Positions 41,374-52,340 of a stretch of DNA of 64,000 nucleotides are shown here, piece after piece. The notes below the pieces were generated by a model. That model did no database searches, had not been told where the DNA came from, and saw only the letters and a list, made by a program, of their open reading frames with translations. A program made the translations under genes and the position numbers. The stretch is from Pictodentalium vernedei (taxonomy: Eukaryota; Mollusca; Scaphopoda; Dentaliida; Dentaliidae): contig CM062291.1 of NCBI GenBank assembly GCA_031216915.1, forward strand, positions 31,053,023 through 31,117,022, given 5' to 3'. The first letter of the stretch is position 1. Every line of letters starts with the position of its first letter.

Positions 41374-43475
41374 TTTTTAGCTCACCTGACTGAAAGTCAG
41401 GGTGAGCTTTTCTTATCACTCTTCGCCCGTCGTCCGTCCGTCATCTGTCATCCATCGTCTGTCGTCCGTCGTCCTGCGTGAAGATTGTGTTTGAGCCTCT
41501 TTCTCCTAAACCACTGGCCACATTTTAATTAAATTTCATGTAAGTAGTGGTAATATAGGGGCATTTGGGTTTTTCTTCAAATTGGATTTCTGCTCATATT
41601 GTGGAGTGGGGTGGGGCCAAAATGCACAAAATTTTAAAAAATCTTCTTCTCATGAACCAGCGATAGCAGAGACTTGATATTTGGTATGCAGCTTCCATTT
41701 GAGGTATAGACTGAAGTGTGTTCAAGAGAAGTTTTACGGGCAGTATTTACCTTTGTTCTGAGAGGGGCAAGAATTTTTGCCCCGCCCAAAATTTCTACCT
41801 TCTGAACCCAGAGGCCGATTTGAACCAAATTTAATTATGAAGTATTATTGAGTTATAAGTACTTGATTTATGCCAAAAAATTTTTTCCTGCAGCCCCGTG
41901 GGAACCGCAGGAGCTATAAATAGAAAAAAAATTAAAATGCTCATATCGCCAAAACTGCACGGCACCAAGAATTTTTATATGGTGTGAAGCTTCCTTAGGA
42001 CCAACAGAAAGGATTGGTAAAAAAAAATTGCCATCGGTTTTATCATAGGGTACAGTTTCGGGACTTTGAAAAAGTGCTGAGTCAGCACTTTTTGTACACT
42101 GTAGGCAATGGGAAAAACATTAAAAAATCTTCTTCTCCAGATCCAGCAGACAGAATCTTTTGATATTTGGTATGCAACTTTGTAGGGTGGATCTGATTCA
42201 AGTTTGTTCAAATTAGCCCCCTGGGTTCATATTTGGGCTCAGTATAGGAGCCCGATTTCGAACTTAGTGCATTTCAGGCAAACTTCTTTGAAAATCTTCT
42301 TCTCAAGATCCAGCAGGCAGAATCTTTTGATATTGGGTATGCACCATGCTTAGGGGGGTGAGATTTAATTTTGTTCAAGCCACGTCCCTGGGTTCATATT
42401 TGGGCTCACTGTGGGCGCCCGAATTATAACTTAGTTCAAAATGATGAATTTTCTTTAAAAATCTTCTTCAGATCCAGCAGTCGGAATGTTTTGATATTTA
42501 GTATGCAGCATCCTTAGGGGGGTGAGATTCAAATTTGATCAAACCATGTCCCTAAGTCCATATTTGGGCTCACTGTGGGCTCACTGTGGGAGCCCGAATG
42601 ATAACTTAGTTCAAAATGAGGAATTTTCTTTTGAAAGTCTTCTTCTTCAGATCCATCAGTCAAAATGTTTTGATATTTGGTATGCAGCATCCTTAGGAGG
42701 GTGAGATTCAAGTTTGTTCAAGCCATGTCTCTAGGTCCATATTTGGGCTCACTGTGGGAGCTTGAATTGTAACTTAGTTTGAATGAGGAATTTTCTTAAA
42801 GAATCTTCTTCAGATCCAGCAGTCGGAATGTTTTGATATGTGGTGTGTAGCATCCTTAGGGGGAGGGGGGGGGGGGGAGAGATTCAAGTTTGTTAAAGCC
42901 AAGTCCCTGGGTCCATATTTGGGCTCCCTTAGTCAATATGAGGAATTTTTCTTTAAAAATCTTCTTCTTCAGATCCAGCAGATGAATGCTTTTGATATTT
43001 TTTATGCAGCATCCTTAGGGGATAAGATTCAAGTTTGTTCAAGCTATGTCCCTAGGTCCATATTTGGGCTCATTGTGGGAGCTTGAATTGTAACTAAGTT
43101 CAAAATGATGAATTTTCTTTAAAAATCTTCTTCTTCAGATCCAGCAGTCGGAATGTTTTGATATTTGGTGTGCAGCATTCTTGGGGGTGGGTGGGGGAGG
43201 GGGGGGGGTGGGGGGGGGGGGTGAGATTCAAGTTTGTTAAAGTCAAGTCCCTGGCTTCATATATGGGGAGCCCGAATTATAACTTAGTTCAATATGAGGA
43301 ATATTCTTTAAAAATCTTTTTTTTTAGATTCACTGGTCAGAATCTTTGGATGTTTGGTATAAGCTTTTCTCAGAAGGAGCAGATGCAACTTGTTGAAATT
43401 AATTCTCTGGGTTGATATATAGGCTACCATGTCAGGTGAGCACCCTCAGCCCCCCTGGAGCCTCTTGTTTATGTT
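41374..43475. repeat. AGCTCACCTG element with ~165-bp tandem array
   Basis: Starts TTTTTAGCTCACCTGACTG with a hairpin, has GTCGTCCGTC runs, then several ~165-bp units beginning AAATCTTCTTC and containing TGATATTTGGTATGCAGC and TTGGGCTCACTGTGGG. Ends near GGAGCCTCTTGTTTA. Build resembles the array-bearing, Helitron-related non-autonomous elements of bivalves; class not proven. Confidence 0.6.
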
Positions 43476-43539
43476 TCTGACATTGTTTATTTCATTTTTG
43501 ACACTTGAAATCAGAATATCTTTTTATTGTTGTGTGATG

Positions 43540-43860
43540 TCTAGAACTCTATCACTCCACTGCACATGTCAAGAATACAAAACCCAACAACCCTGCCCTC
43601 AAGCTAGAACTCTATCACTCCACTGCAAATGTCAAGAATACAAAACCCAACAACCCTGCCCTCAAGGAGGTTTAGATGGTTTTATCCAGAATGATAAACC
43701 AGAGTGTAAACTGCTCAGTGAAACAACCTGGTTTTTATTCCATATGTCTGTGCATGCTCACAATAAACCAAGTAAACTGAAATAGATCACAATAAACCAA
43801 GTAAACCAGAATAGCTCACAATAAACAAAGTAAACCGGAATAGCTCACTGACATGTACCC
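43540..43860. repeat. Two short tandem duplications
   Basis: A ~63-bp unit (CTAGAACTCTATCACTCCAC...) occurs twice at 43541 and 43604, followed by about three ~30-bp units with CACAATAAACCAAGTAAAC. Confidence 0.75.
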
Positions 43861-43865
43861 TAAGT

Positions 43866-44760
43866 CAGGCTTGGCAATTTCAGGAGAGCGATTTTTTAGC
43901 TCTCCTTACTGCCCTCCTGAAAGAATTAAGGAGAGCGAAAAATTGCCCTCCTAAATATTTTGGTCTGGGATGATTGAGATTACATATATTATGGTCACAT
44001 TAAATTTTTGTTGTAAAGCAAAAATGTAATTTAACTTCGAAGTCACATAACATCACGTAATTTCATTTTGAAAGTGGTTTTATGGTAAAAAGTAATGGCT
44101 GCAACCATACCCAAACACAGTTGCAATAATTTGAAGCAAAATGGGTCACAGCAATATTTTTTTTTCTGTCAGTTTCAAGTTCAACAACTGACATCACAGT
44201 TTGAGGGGTAATTATTCAAGGAATATTGACTCTATAATATACTACCATTACTACTATCCTGTCACTTGAAGCACTTGCACTAGGATGTGGCTGTAGATTC
44301 AAGCAGACCTGTTGTTCAAGAAAGTCATTCGCCTACCACTACCACCTTCAACCCCCCTTGGGTCTGGGTACACACACAGGTCTTGTCAAGTGTGTGTTCG
44401 GTTGTTGAGTGAGACATCTAGATGTCTAAGAGATTTCGCTTTACCTTAGTAAAGTTAATAAAATCACTGATGTAGTCTGTTGGTTTCAGTTTCAATGAGT
44501 TCGTTCAACTGGATACTTAAAATGCTGTGTAAAGCTAATTGCTCTCCTAAGCTGATTGAGGAGAGCGATTTTTTGCCCTCCTGCATTTTTCAGAATGACA
44601 GGCCTGCACTATCCTTTCCTTTAATATAAAATTCTGGGAGGTAAGATTTGTAAATTTTTTTTCCCTGGGAAGAATAAAGACTTGCAACACATTCACTAAA
44701 CAAAAAGAGCCTAAGCTGGCAGTTACTTAGTTGCTTATAATTAGTTTGCCATAAAAGCCA
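43866..44760. other. Intron with GGAGAGCGATTTTT repeats
   Basis: AGGAGAGCGATTTTTT and CTCTCCT phrases recur at ~43883, 43930 and 44535-44580. Possibly an old hAT-like or other element; no coding signal. Confidence 0.4.
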
Positions 44761-44857
44761 AGTTTCCTTTTATTACTTTTAATAAACGAAAACAACAGAC
44801 AGCTCCGTGAGCTGTCTGTTGTTTTCGATTATTAAAAATAACAAAAGGAAACTTCGC
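44759..44857. repeat. Long hairpin around CAGACAGCTCCGTGAGCTGT
   Basis: Arms AAGTTTCCTTTTATTA and ACAAAAGGAAACTT, with inner perfect stem CGAAAACAACAGACAGCT. Confidence 0.7.
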
Positions 44858-45024
44858 TTTGTTTTCTTCTGATGTTATAGCTGCTGTTTTCTCAACAATT
44901 ATATTCTTCTTGATTGGAGCTTCCTCGCTAATAGTTTTAGGGGAGATAACTGTTCATGAGAAAAATGAATAAAATCTATATTTCCGCAAATATATTTATT
45001 TATTTTATAACCATCAGAAGGCTT

Positions 45025-45257
45025 TTAACCCTTTACTCAACATAATGGGAAAAAAAAAATCGGCAATTAATTTTCATTATTTTTCTCATTTTATGTCTCA
45101 AAAACATAGGTTATGATCCCTTTTTGGAACAAACTCATGAGCTCATTCCAAAGAGGGGTCATAGCCAATGTTTTTGAGACAAAAAATGAAAAAAATTTGG
45201 TATTCAAGAATTTTGTTTGTAAGTGCTGTTTATTTTTCATGTTATGCAAATGGTTAA
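45025..45257. repeat. piggyBac-like MITE, type A, next to an exon
   Basis: Ends only 26 bp before the exon at 45284, so the branch point or pyrimidine tract of that intron may come from, or abut, the MITE. Confidence 0.8.
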
Positions 45258-45283
45258 AGTTTTACTCCTTTTTTATTTTTTAG

Positions 45284-46201
45284 GTTTAAGTCTTGATGAC
45301 ATGGCTATCAATGGACCAATGAATAACAGGCGTCAGTTTTCTGCGAACCTTCCAGTGTTTGAACCAATTCAAAAGCCACACTTTTTAAGTCAGCCACATT
45401 TAGCATCTACAGCTCCTCCTGAGAATGACATGGTTGATGGTCAAAGACGAGCAACTTACCACTCTATAAATCGCTACCAAGAACCATCCGATCCATTAAG
45501 TCATGCAGTTAGCATGCCAGCTGTTTCATCTCCTTCCAAATTTCGACCTGTGCAGGGATCAACACCAGCAGTTCCACCTCTGTATTCATCACATAACCTA
45601 CATCAGCCATCAGGACAAGTTCACAGGCCAGCACCTCTAGTGGCAGCAAGTTCACCTCAAGTGGCAGGGGCACAACCATTTGGAAATGTGCCACAGGGTA
45701 ACCAAGACACTGGACAGCCACATGTTTCAGGAACACATTCTGTACCTAGACCTGCATTTCTTGCTACTGGACAACCTCAGCATCATGCATCAACAGCTCC
45801 AGTTGCAGCTGCACCACCTCCTGCTGCCAGTTATGCACAACCAGGATTTCAGCCAGTTGTTGGTGCATCAGCACCATCAGGGTATGCTCAAGGACCAAAT
45901 ATTCCACCTCCTGCGGCCACTGCAGTTGGTTTCCCACAAGCTTATGATTTTGTACCAGCAGGTCCAGCTCAGATGTTGCCTTACGGTGGAGGTAGAGTTT
46001 ATATTCCATCAGGAGGAAATAAACCAGCTCGTTTTTACTATCCTTCTAAAGGAAGTATACCCATGCCAGCTGTGGCCAGTTCTCAACCTGTTGTTGGCTC
46101 TCCTACACGTGTATTGCCAGTATCACCGATTGCAGCAGGAACTCCTATTTCGTACAGTCCAGTAAGAGTGAATGGATATGTGGATCCTCCAAGTCCTATC
46201 A
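45284..46201 (+). CDS. Host gene exon 5 of window (Pro/Ala/Ser-rich)
   Basis: Acceptor TTATTTTTTAG before 45284, donor GTAAGT at 46202. Starts with two bases completing the split codon of the previous exon, then 305 codons (LSLDDMAINGPMNNRRQFSA to YVDPPSPI) and one base over (phase 1). The segment is low-complexity, rich in Pro, Ala, Ser, Gln and Val, with short Tyr/Gly patches (PYGGGRVYIPSGG, ARFYYPSKG). Likely disordered. No enzyme motif. A large exon of this kind in a coiled-coil gene would fit a scaffold protein, but the family is not recognised. Confidence 0.82.
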
Positions 46202-46223
46202 GTAAGTACATTACTTTTTAACA

Positions 46224-46625
46224 ATTAAGCCATTTAGGCCCCACAAATTAGATCTTCTGTTTCTCAGGCCATTTTTGTAAAATAGCATGCGGGTGTTTTT
46301 TTTATGTTATTTTTTATTTTAGTAATTATTTCTTTGCCATCAAATTTTCATGCTGTTGGTGTGTTTTATGTTTTAGACCTCATAATCTACAGAATAGCAT
46401 GGGTGATGGTGTATTGTGTCCCTTGAGTGTAATAATGCTTTGCAATGTTAATACACTTCTTGCATTGAAGGGACAAATTTATCAGTTTTATTAACTTGGG
46501 TAAAATATTAGACATAAATCATTCAATTTTTAAGTTTGCATCGGTTATAAAAAGAGAGCATGCGGCAGCCAAAAGGACCATGTGGGAGGTTCAAAGAAAC
46601 AAATATTTAACTTTTTAGGCCTTAA
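46224..46625. repeat. GGCCTAAAA palindromic MITE, copy 2
   Basis: GATCTTCTGTTTCTCAGGCC near the left end, AACTTTTTAGGCCTTA at the right. The inner hairpin has GTCCCTTGAGTG and its decayed complement. Confidence 0.6.
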
Positions 46626-46826
46626 AATATTTAAGCTCTCCATCTAGTCCCCAGTTTATAGTGGAGTGTACAAAATGAGTGCTCAGGCAGACCTTTAAAT
46701 TCCCCTAAACAGTGACAGTAAACGTGCCCAAATAATTGTACCCCAAATTATACAGTGTTTAAAATTTTTTTCAAAGTTTCAGCTATAAGTAGTTTGGTCA
46801 AGCTTCCCTAATGCACATAATATACT

Positions 46827-47053
46827 CAGGCCTGAAAATAAGCAGTCTGACATTTGCAGAATGAGCTATCCTGTACTGTGGGCCAATCTATCCTCTGGGT
46901 ACCTCTTTCTGTTTAGTTTTGAGATCCTGATTCAGATTGAGGTTCACAGAGGGTAAATTTAGTGATGATACTCTCCTGTGCAGGGCAGCATCACTAAATT
47001 CACCCTCTGGGGACCACATTTTGCAGATGACAGACTGCTTATTTTCTGGCTTG
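46827..47053. mobile_element. Small hAT-like MITE
   Basis: CAGGCCTGAAAATAAGCAGT and its approximate complement ending CTGGCTTG form inverted ends. Flanks AATATACT and AATATAGT are an 8-bp target duplication with two mismatches. The interior also has an AATTTAGTGATG hairpin. Confidence 0.65.
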
Positions 47054-47234
47054 AATATAGTTTAGGGCCTGCCTGTTGACTCCAACAATGCCACTGATAA
47101 ATAAGTGTAAAAAAACTCCCATAGCTCACCAGTTCACCAGTTTTTGAAAAGTAATCTGCACCGACAGTGTCCAATTTAACACTGTTGAATCAGATTGCTT
47201 TTCACTGGCAAACTCTTGTACTCAAAGTCTTAGA

Positions 47235-47461
47235 TTAACTCTTTACCCAATGAATCGCCCACATCCGCCCTCATAATATGCAAATTCAGCAGCTGAAAAA
47301 ATATTATTTTTCAAAAAATTTCAACAAAACCATATCATGGGACCCCTCTTTTAAACGAGCTCATCCCAAAGAGGGGTCACATGATATGGTTTTGTTGAAA
47401 TTTTTTGAAAAATATTTCAAATAATAAATTTTGAAATCATCTGCGTTGGGTAAAGGGTTAA
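47235..47461. repeat. piggyBac-like MITE, type B
   Basis: TTAACTCTTTACCCAATG and CGTTGGGTAAAGGGTTAA ends; partly shortened loop. Confidence 0.82.
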
Positions 47462-47485
47462 ATATATTCATATTTTATGTGCTTA

Positions 47486-47646
47486 TTAACCCTGTACCAA
47501 ACATGAAAAGCAGATGACGCTTGCAAATAAAATTCTTGAATAACTAATTTTTTTCATTTTTTGTCTCAAAAACATAGGTTATAGCCCCTCATTGGAATGA
47601 GCTCAAAAATATTGAAAATTAATTAGTGATTTTTGTGAATAGTGCT
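47486..47646. repeat. piggyBac-like MITE, type A, deleted
   Basis: Left arm to CTCATTGGAATGAGCTC, then the right-end text TGAATAGTGCT without a terminal repeat. Confidence 0.65.
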
Positions 47647-47713
47647 ACCTCTTTCTGTTTAGGTTTGAGACCTTGATTCAGATTGAGGTTCACAGAGGGT
47701 AAATTGTGCAAGG

Positions 47714-47795
47714 TAGCAAAAAATGCTACAACTCTATCATTCCTCACCGCCACCCCCACACCCCCACCAAAGATGATGTCAAGTAAGTCATTGTG
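47714..47795. repeat. Partial duplicate of the putative exon at 47839
   Basis: AGCAAAAAATGCTACAACTC and the following ~75 bp recur at 47890. This copy has a few extra bases in the CCACC tract and a perfect GTAAGT donor-like site where the downstream copy has GTCAGT. Confidence 0.6.
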
Positions 47796-47838
47796 GAGCC
47801 ATAAATATCATTGATACTTAAATAATTTATGACACCAG

Positions 47839-48029
47839 TGCTTCTCATGAAAATGGTTGGACATGTATACCAAATAGAGATGGAACATCAGCAAAAAATG
47901 CTACAACTCTATCATCCCTCACCAACACCCCCACCAAAGATGATGTCAAGTCAGTCATTGCGGAGTAACTCTGCCTGTTCACAATGTGAAAGCTGTTGTG
48001 CTGAGACGGTTTCCGAGATCGTGCATTGA
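47839..48029 (+). CDS. Possible terminal exon of the host gene
   Basis: Acceptor-like GACACCAG before 47839. Two starting bases complete the split codon from the exon at 45284; 63 codons follow to TGA 48027-48029 (KMVGHVYQIEMEHQQKMLQL and a Pro/Ser/Cys-rich end). Phase fits, but another frame over the same bases is also open for ~42 codons, and part of the sequence is duplicated upstream. Low confidence. Confidence 0.3.
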
Positions 48030-48097
48030 AGTCTTGACCTTGCCTCTGAGTCATATATTGACTCATCTCAATGGACTTGTTGATACATAGAGATTAT

Positions 48098-48243
48098 TAC
48101 CATTATGTGGATGTACAAAATATGTATACGCGTCGAGCTCCGGGTTGTAAGGGCAGATAACGACGAGTCGAAGACGAGTCATGATCTACCCTTAGAACCC
48201 GGAGCGAGACTCGGATACATATTTTGTACATCCACATAATGGT
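48098..48243. repeat. Long-armed inverted repeat
   Basis: ACCATTATGTGGATGTACAA and its complement are the outer ends; arms of ~47 bp include GAGCTCCGGGTT / AACCCGGAGC. A second hairpin (GACCCCCTGATACA... complement) follows at 48357-48403. Confidence 0.7.
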
Positions 48244-48474
48244 AATAATCATTTTATCTTACAATATATTGGGAATAAGTCAAGAATGTAGACGAATATA
48301 TAATGAACGGATGAACAAAAAGAAAAGAAATGGAACTCACGCGAAAGGAACATGCTTGTATCTGACCCCCTGATACAAACATCTGTATCAGGGGGTCGGA
48401 TACACGACAGTTGCGGAGTTAATACAGACAAAATACATGTTGATTGTAAGATAAATACAAATCACAAAACATGA

Positions 48475-48665
48475 AGAGTGATGTCAGTGTCATTTTGGTT
48501 ACAGAAAGAGTTTTGAAGGTTAACTGAGACAACAACTCGGTTTTGGTTCCTTGGTGAAACTGACCAATCCATCGATCCATAAACACAAAATGGGCCTGGC
48601 ATAGTAATCCACTGTAATAAGCTTGTTCATACCTTTTTAAAAAACACTGTGTATCTGTTTCGTTA
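48475..48665. repeat. ~190-bp segment repeated at 51150
   Basis: Shares AGTGATGTCA, AAGGTTAACTGA, CCATYGATCCAT and TTTTTAAAAAACACTGTGTA in order with 51150-51320. Confidence 0.6.
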
Positions 48666-48706
48666 TACATAAAAATTGCCAAATTTTTATTACCTGAAAA
48701 CGCCTG

Positions 48707-48934
48707 TTAACCCTTTACTTAACTTGAAAAGAAGACGACACTTGCAAACAAAATTCTTGAATAACTAATATTTTTCATTTTTTGTCTCAAAAACATAGGT
48801 CATGACCCCTCATTGACGAGCTTGGTCCAAAGTGGGGTCATAACCTATGTTTTGAGACAAAAAATGAAAATTAATTGGCAATTTTTTAGAATAGCGCTGG
48901 CCGGTTTTGGACATTACATTGTATAAAGGGTTAA
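48707..48934. repeat. piggyBac-like MITE, type A
   Basis: TTAACCCTTTACTTAAC start and GTATAAAGGGTTAA end with the usual hairpin. Confidence 0.8.
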
Positions 48935-49052
48935 TGGATTGTTTTTCAATGACAAAGTTAAGTGGCTATTCAGTTAACAGGGTTTCACTGTATCGATATA
49001 CTGGCCAGAGCCAGTCTCATATTTAATACCATTGATTATACTTTCACATTTA

Positions 49053-49368
49053 GGGGGTGCGGTGGCATTGCGGTAACCAGTTCTCGTCAGATCACCGAAG
49101 TTAAGCAATGTCGAGCCCGGTTAATCCTCGGATGGGTGACCATCTGAGCTGTCGATTCGGACTCCCCGCGTTGTGTCCTTGGGCAAGGCACTTAACCCTG
49201 ATTGTCACATTGGGGCATGATGTCGCTGTGTTCTTACACATACTGCACATCATTGGTGCGCATGTCTTCAACCAATCTAACCCTGCCTGTGCGGCAATGT
49301 TGAGTTCGATGTTGGGGAGCTAGCAGCTGTTCGTCGTTGTTCGGTGGTTCTCTCCAGGCTTGAAAAAA
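49053..49368 (+). mobile_element. SINE with 5S rRNA-derived head
   Basis: Positions about 49078-49148 match the internal promoter part of 5S rRNA (CTCGTCAGATCACCGAAGTT, AGCCCGGTTAATCCTCGGAT, GGGTGACC). The downstream body (CTTGGGCAAGGCACTTAACC, GGTGGTTCTCTCC) is the same as in the tRNA-headed SINE at 54731. The 3' end is truncated with an A-rich tail. Transcribed by RNA polymerase III if active. Confidence 0.85.
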
Positions 49369-49659
49369 AAGAGAATAACATTATCTTAAGACACCTTCCC
49401 ACCAAGGCTTTCCTTCTCCTCCCCGACCCCAGGTAGGTGTGGATGAGGCTCACTCGGAAGTTAAAACCTAAATTTCATGAAGCAAATTGTTTCCCATGAA
49501 GCAGCAAGGAATTAAACCATTTCAATCTTGGTTGACAGAGTTTAATGATCTCTGTCAAAGAACACCAAATTGGTTAAATTTCTAGTTGCATTATGGGAAA
49601 AATTTAGAACTTGAAATTTTGATATATTACCAAAAGAGTGCAAGGGGTTAAAAACAAAG

Positions 49660-50085
49660 TAGAGTGGAACCCTGTTAATTGAATAGCCACTTTGCCAATG
49701 AAAATTATTCAATTAACAGGAGTATTCAATTAACAGGGATTGTGTCACTTTTCTGTATTCTAGAGATAAACTTGGCATTTATTCTATTATATCTTGTTTG
49801 ACAGAGCTCAAAGAGCTCTGTCAAACAAGATTTAATAGATTAAATACCTGTGATTGATTTACTATGGCCAGATCAGTCTAATAAACAAGGGGATTTCAGT
49901 GATTGTTACAGTAATTTCTCAACATATTGCAAGATTATTTATTCAATTAACAGGAGTATACTCTTATTCAATTAACAGGTCAGATTTGTACTGAAGGTAT
50001 GGAAAATGGTTTTGTGTTTGGAAATTATATTCAGTTAACAGGGATATACAATTAAGAGATATCCAAATAAGCGGGCTCCACTGTA
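49660..50085. mobile_element. pogo/Tigger-like MITE
   Basis: Ends GAGTGGAACCCTGTTAATTG and GCGGGCTCCACTGTA, flanked by TA. ATTCAATTAACAGG and variants are repeated inside. A decayed end of a related copy lies near 48970 (CAGTTAACAGGGTTTCACTG). A perfect GACAGAGCTC / GAGCTCTGTC hairpin is at 49799-49821. Confidence 0.6.
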
Positions 50086-50580
50086 ATGCATTAAGGTTGT
50101 GGCTTAACATTACAATAGAACAGGGATTATTTTGGGTGTCTGCCCTATTCCCAATGGCATTCAGGCATGATTTTTCTCAATTTGCAACCCCAAAATTCCG
50201 AATCACATTCCCCACTCAAAACAAAAATTGAATTCAAAATTGGTATCCAGAACTAGGCTGTTGTAAGCCCTCAGAAAAGGAATAATTTCCAACATAACTA
50301 AGCCTAGAAGATGGCTTAATTTGTAAAATTATGGGAGTGTGTATATCACTATGGGAAAGTGAATGTTGCTTTTCGTAAAAGAAGGGATAACTCTACTATG
50401 ACATTGAAACACTGTCATGTTGTTGTGGTTTAGATGAGTACCAGCGGCAGCAGCCATCTATTTATTTTCAGTTTTAGTGAATATCGGGAATTATCTCACG
50501 AGTTGGACCTGAAAGTTTTATTTTTCATGAGCACTTGCACAAGTGAAAAATAATGCTTTCGGGACCACATGAATTCACAG
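50086..50580. other. Unannotated stretch
   Basis: No repeat or coding signal recognised. Confidence 0.5.
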
Positions 50581-50599
50581 ACGAGCATATTATAAATAT

Positions 50600-51145
50600 T
50601 TTTTATACCACCCACTTGAAAAGTGGGCGGTATATAGCATTCATGGTGTTCGTACTTCCGTACTTACGTACTTCCGTACGTCCGTACTTCCGTACGTCCG
50701 TGATGCTTTGGGGGTACACATCTGCTATCCGCTACTCCTCTTAAACCAGTATGTGGATTTCATTGAAACTTACAGGCATTCTTTTCTATACATTATAGAT
50801 GTGCACCTCCTATTTTGCTTTCAGATATTTTTATTTTTTACTCTTTCCCAAAGGGCGAAATGAACTTAGCCAAATTGTTGTGATGCTTTAGGGGGGTACA
50901 CTCCTGCTATCCGCTACTCCTCTTATACCAGTGGGCGAATTTCATTGAAACTCTCAGACATTCTTTTATATACATTATAGATGTGCACCTTCTATTCTGC
51001 GTTCAGGTATTTTTATTGAAAATTGCTCTCATGTTTTCGGAGAACATACAGATGTGCTGTGTATATTAAATACTTTTTTACTGTTGTGAACTGTTTCTTG
51101 GTTGGAGTGGGTGGTATCTTTAGTGAGCAGTGCTCACAGTAATTC
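50600..51145. repeat. Dispersed element with ACCACCCACTTG hairpin head and two ~185-bp units
   Basis: Head hairpin CCACCCACTTGAAAAGTGGG, TACTTCCGTACGTCCG runs, then two related units (GCTATCCGCTACTCCTCTTA at 50718 and ~50908). Non-coding. Confidence 0.6.
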
Positions 51146-51149
51146 TAGT

Positions 51150-51320
51150 TTAAAGTGATGTCAATATATCATTCTGGTTGCAGGTAGAGCTGGAAGGTTA
51201 ACTGAAACAAATTGGTGAAACCAACCAGTCCATTGATCCATGATTGCAAAATGGGTCTGGCCCACTGTATTAAGTGTGTTCACTACCTTTTTAAAAAACA
51301 CTGTGTATGTGTTTCGGTAG
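51150..51320. repeat. Second copy of the ~190-bp segment at 48475
   Basis: Same order of shared phrases as at 48475, leading into GGTAGGGTTTGGATGAG. Confidence 0.6.
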
Positions 51321-51343
51321 GGTTTGGATGAGTAGTATTTCTC

Positions 51344-51593
51344 TTAACTGGTAGAGTGCTGAATTATTTTTGGCAATCAAAATTTGTTCACATGTCTTTG
51401 CCTTGTTACAATTTATGGGAGAGTGCCTGTAGGCACTCTCCCATAAATTGTAACAAGGCAAATCTACACAGACTAAATAATTTCACTTCGAAGATAATAT
51501 GAAGCATATCCACGGAGTATGAGGCCCTTATATTACAGTCCCTGTACATCAGAGTAAAGCCCAAATATGGGCTTCCAGCACTCTACCAGTTAA
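51344..51593. repeat. TTAA MITE, GCACTCTCC family, with its empty site alongside
   Basis: TTAACTGGTAGAGTGCTG and CAGCACTCTACCAGTTAA ends with a near-perfect hairpin (TTTGCCTTGTTACAATTTAT and complement). The flanks are tandemly duplicated: GAGTAGTATTTCTC-TTAA and TGATGACTAAGCC surround the MITE, and the same text with a single TTAA is found empty at 51657-51686. This proves a TTAA target duplication. Confidence 0.9.
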
Positions 51594-51628
51594 TGATGAC
51601 TAAGCCATCACAGATCTGCATCAGTAAC

Positions 51629-51710
51629 TGTGTATGTGTTTCGGTAGGGTTGGGGTGAGTAGTATTTCTCTTAATGATGACTAAGCCATCACAGATCTGC
51701 ATCAGTAACT
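51629..51710. repeat. Tandem duplicate holding the empty TTAA site
   Basis: CTGTGTATGTGTTTCGGTAG to ATCTGCATCAGTAACTGT, a copy of the MITE's flanks without the MITE (TTAA at 51671-51674). Confidence 0.9.
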
Positions 51711-51744
51711 GTTAACAAAACAAAGTTGAAGTGGTTATTTTGGA

Positions 51745-52340
51745 GTCAACTTGTCCATTGGTCGGTCAGTCAGTCTGTCATCGTCATCAATCCGTTGCAC
51801 ATGTAAAATTGTGGAGCGAACTACTTCCACTGTTTTAGCCGCATTTTCATGAAACTTCACAAAAATGATCAACATGATGAGGGAAAGTGCGTGACATAAT
51901 CATTTCCTGCTTGGTTTCAAGATGGCCGATTGGTGGCTATATTGGATTTTGCAAAATACTTGTGGAGCAAACTTTTGCTGCATTTTCATGAAATAATATA
52001 AATTGATCGACATGATGAGGAGCAGCGCATGACATAAATTTGTTCCCGATCGGACTCAAGATGACCGACTGGAGGCCATATTGGATTTTGCAAAATACTT
52101 GTGAAGCGAACTACTTCCACAGTTAAAGTCGCATTTTCATGAAACTTCACCAAAATGATCAACATGATGAGGAGCAGTGTGTGACAATCTTTTTCCTGAT
52201 CTGTTTCAAGATGGCCGACTGGTGTCCATATTAGATTTTATTTTACTTAGAAAAATTGAATGCCCCTTTTCAGTCACCCACACTAGACGGTATGCCACAG
52301 TGGGGGTATACCGGGTGACAGACCATCTCTAGTTGTAATG
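51745..52340. repeat. Dispersed element with three ~145-bp units
   Basis: GGTCAGTCAGTC head; GCATTTTCATGAAA, ATGATCAACATGATGAGG and CAAGATGGCCGA recur three times. Ends near GGGGGTATACCGGGTGACAG. Non-coding. Confidence 0.55.

Noticed and set aside
45509..46165. ORFs in other frames over the Pro-rich exon
   Set aside because: Low-complexity DNA leaves several frames open; only the frame with matching splice phases was kept.
49078..49148. A 5S rRNA gene
   Set aside because: Only the inner promoter part is 5S-like, it has substitutions, and it is joined to a SINE body and A-rich tail.
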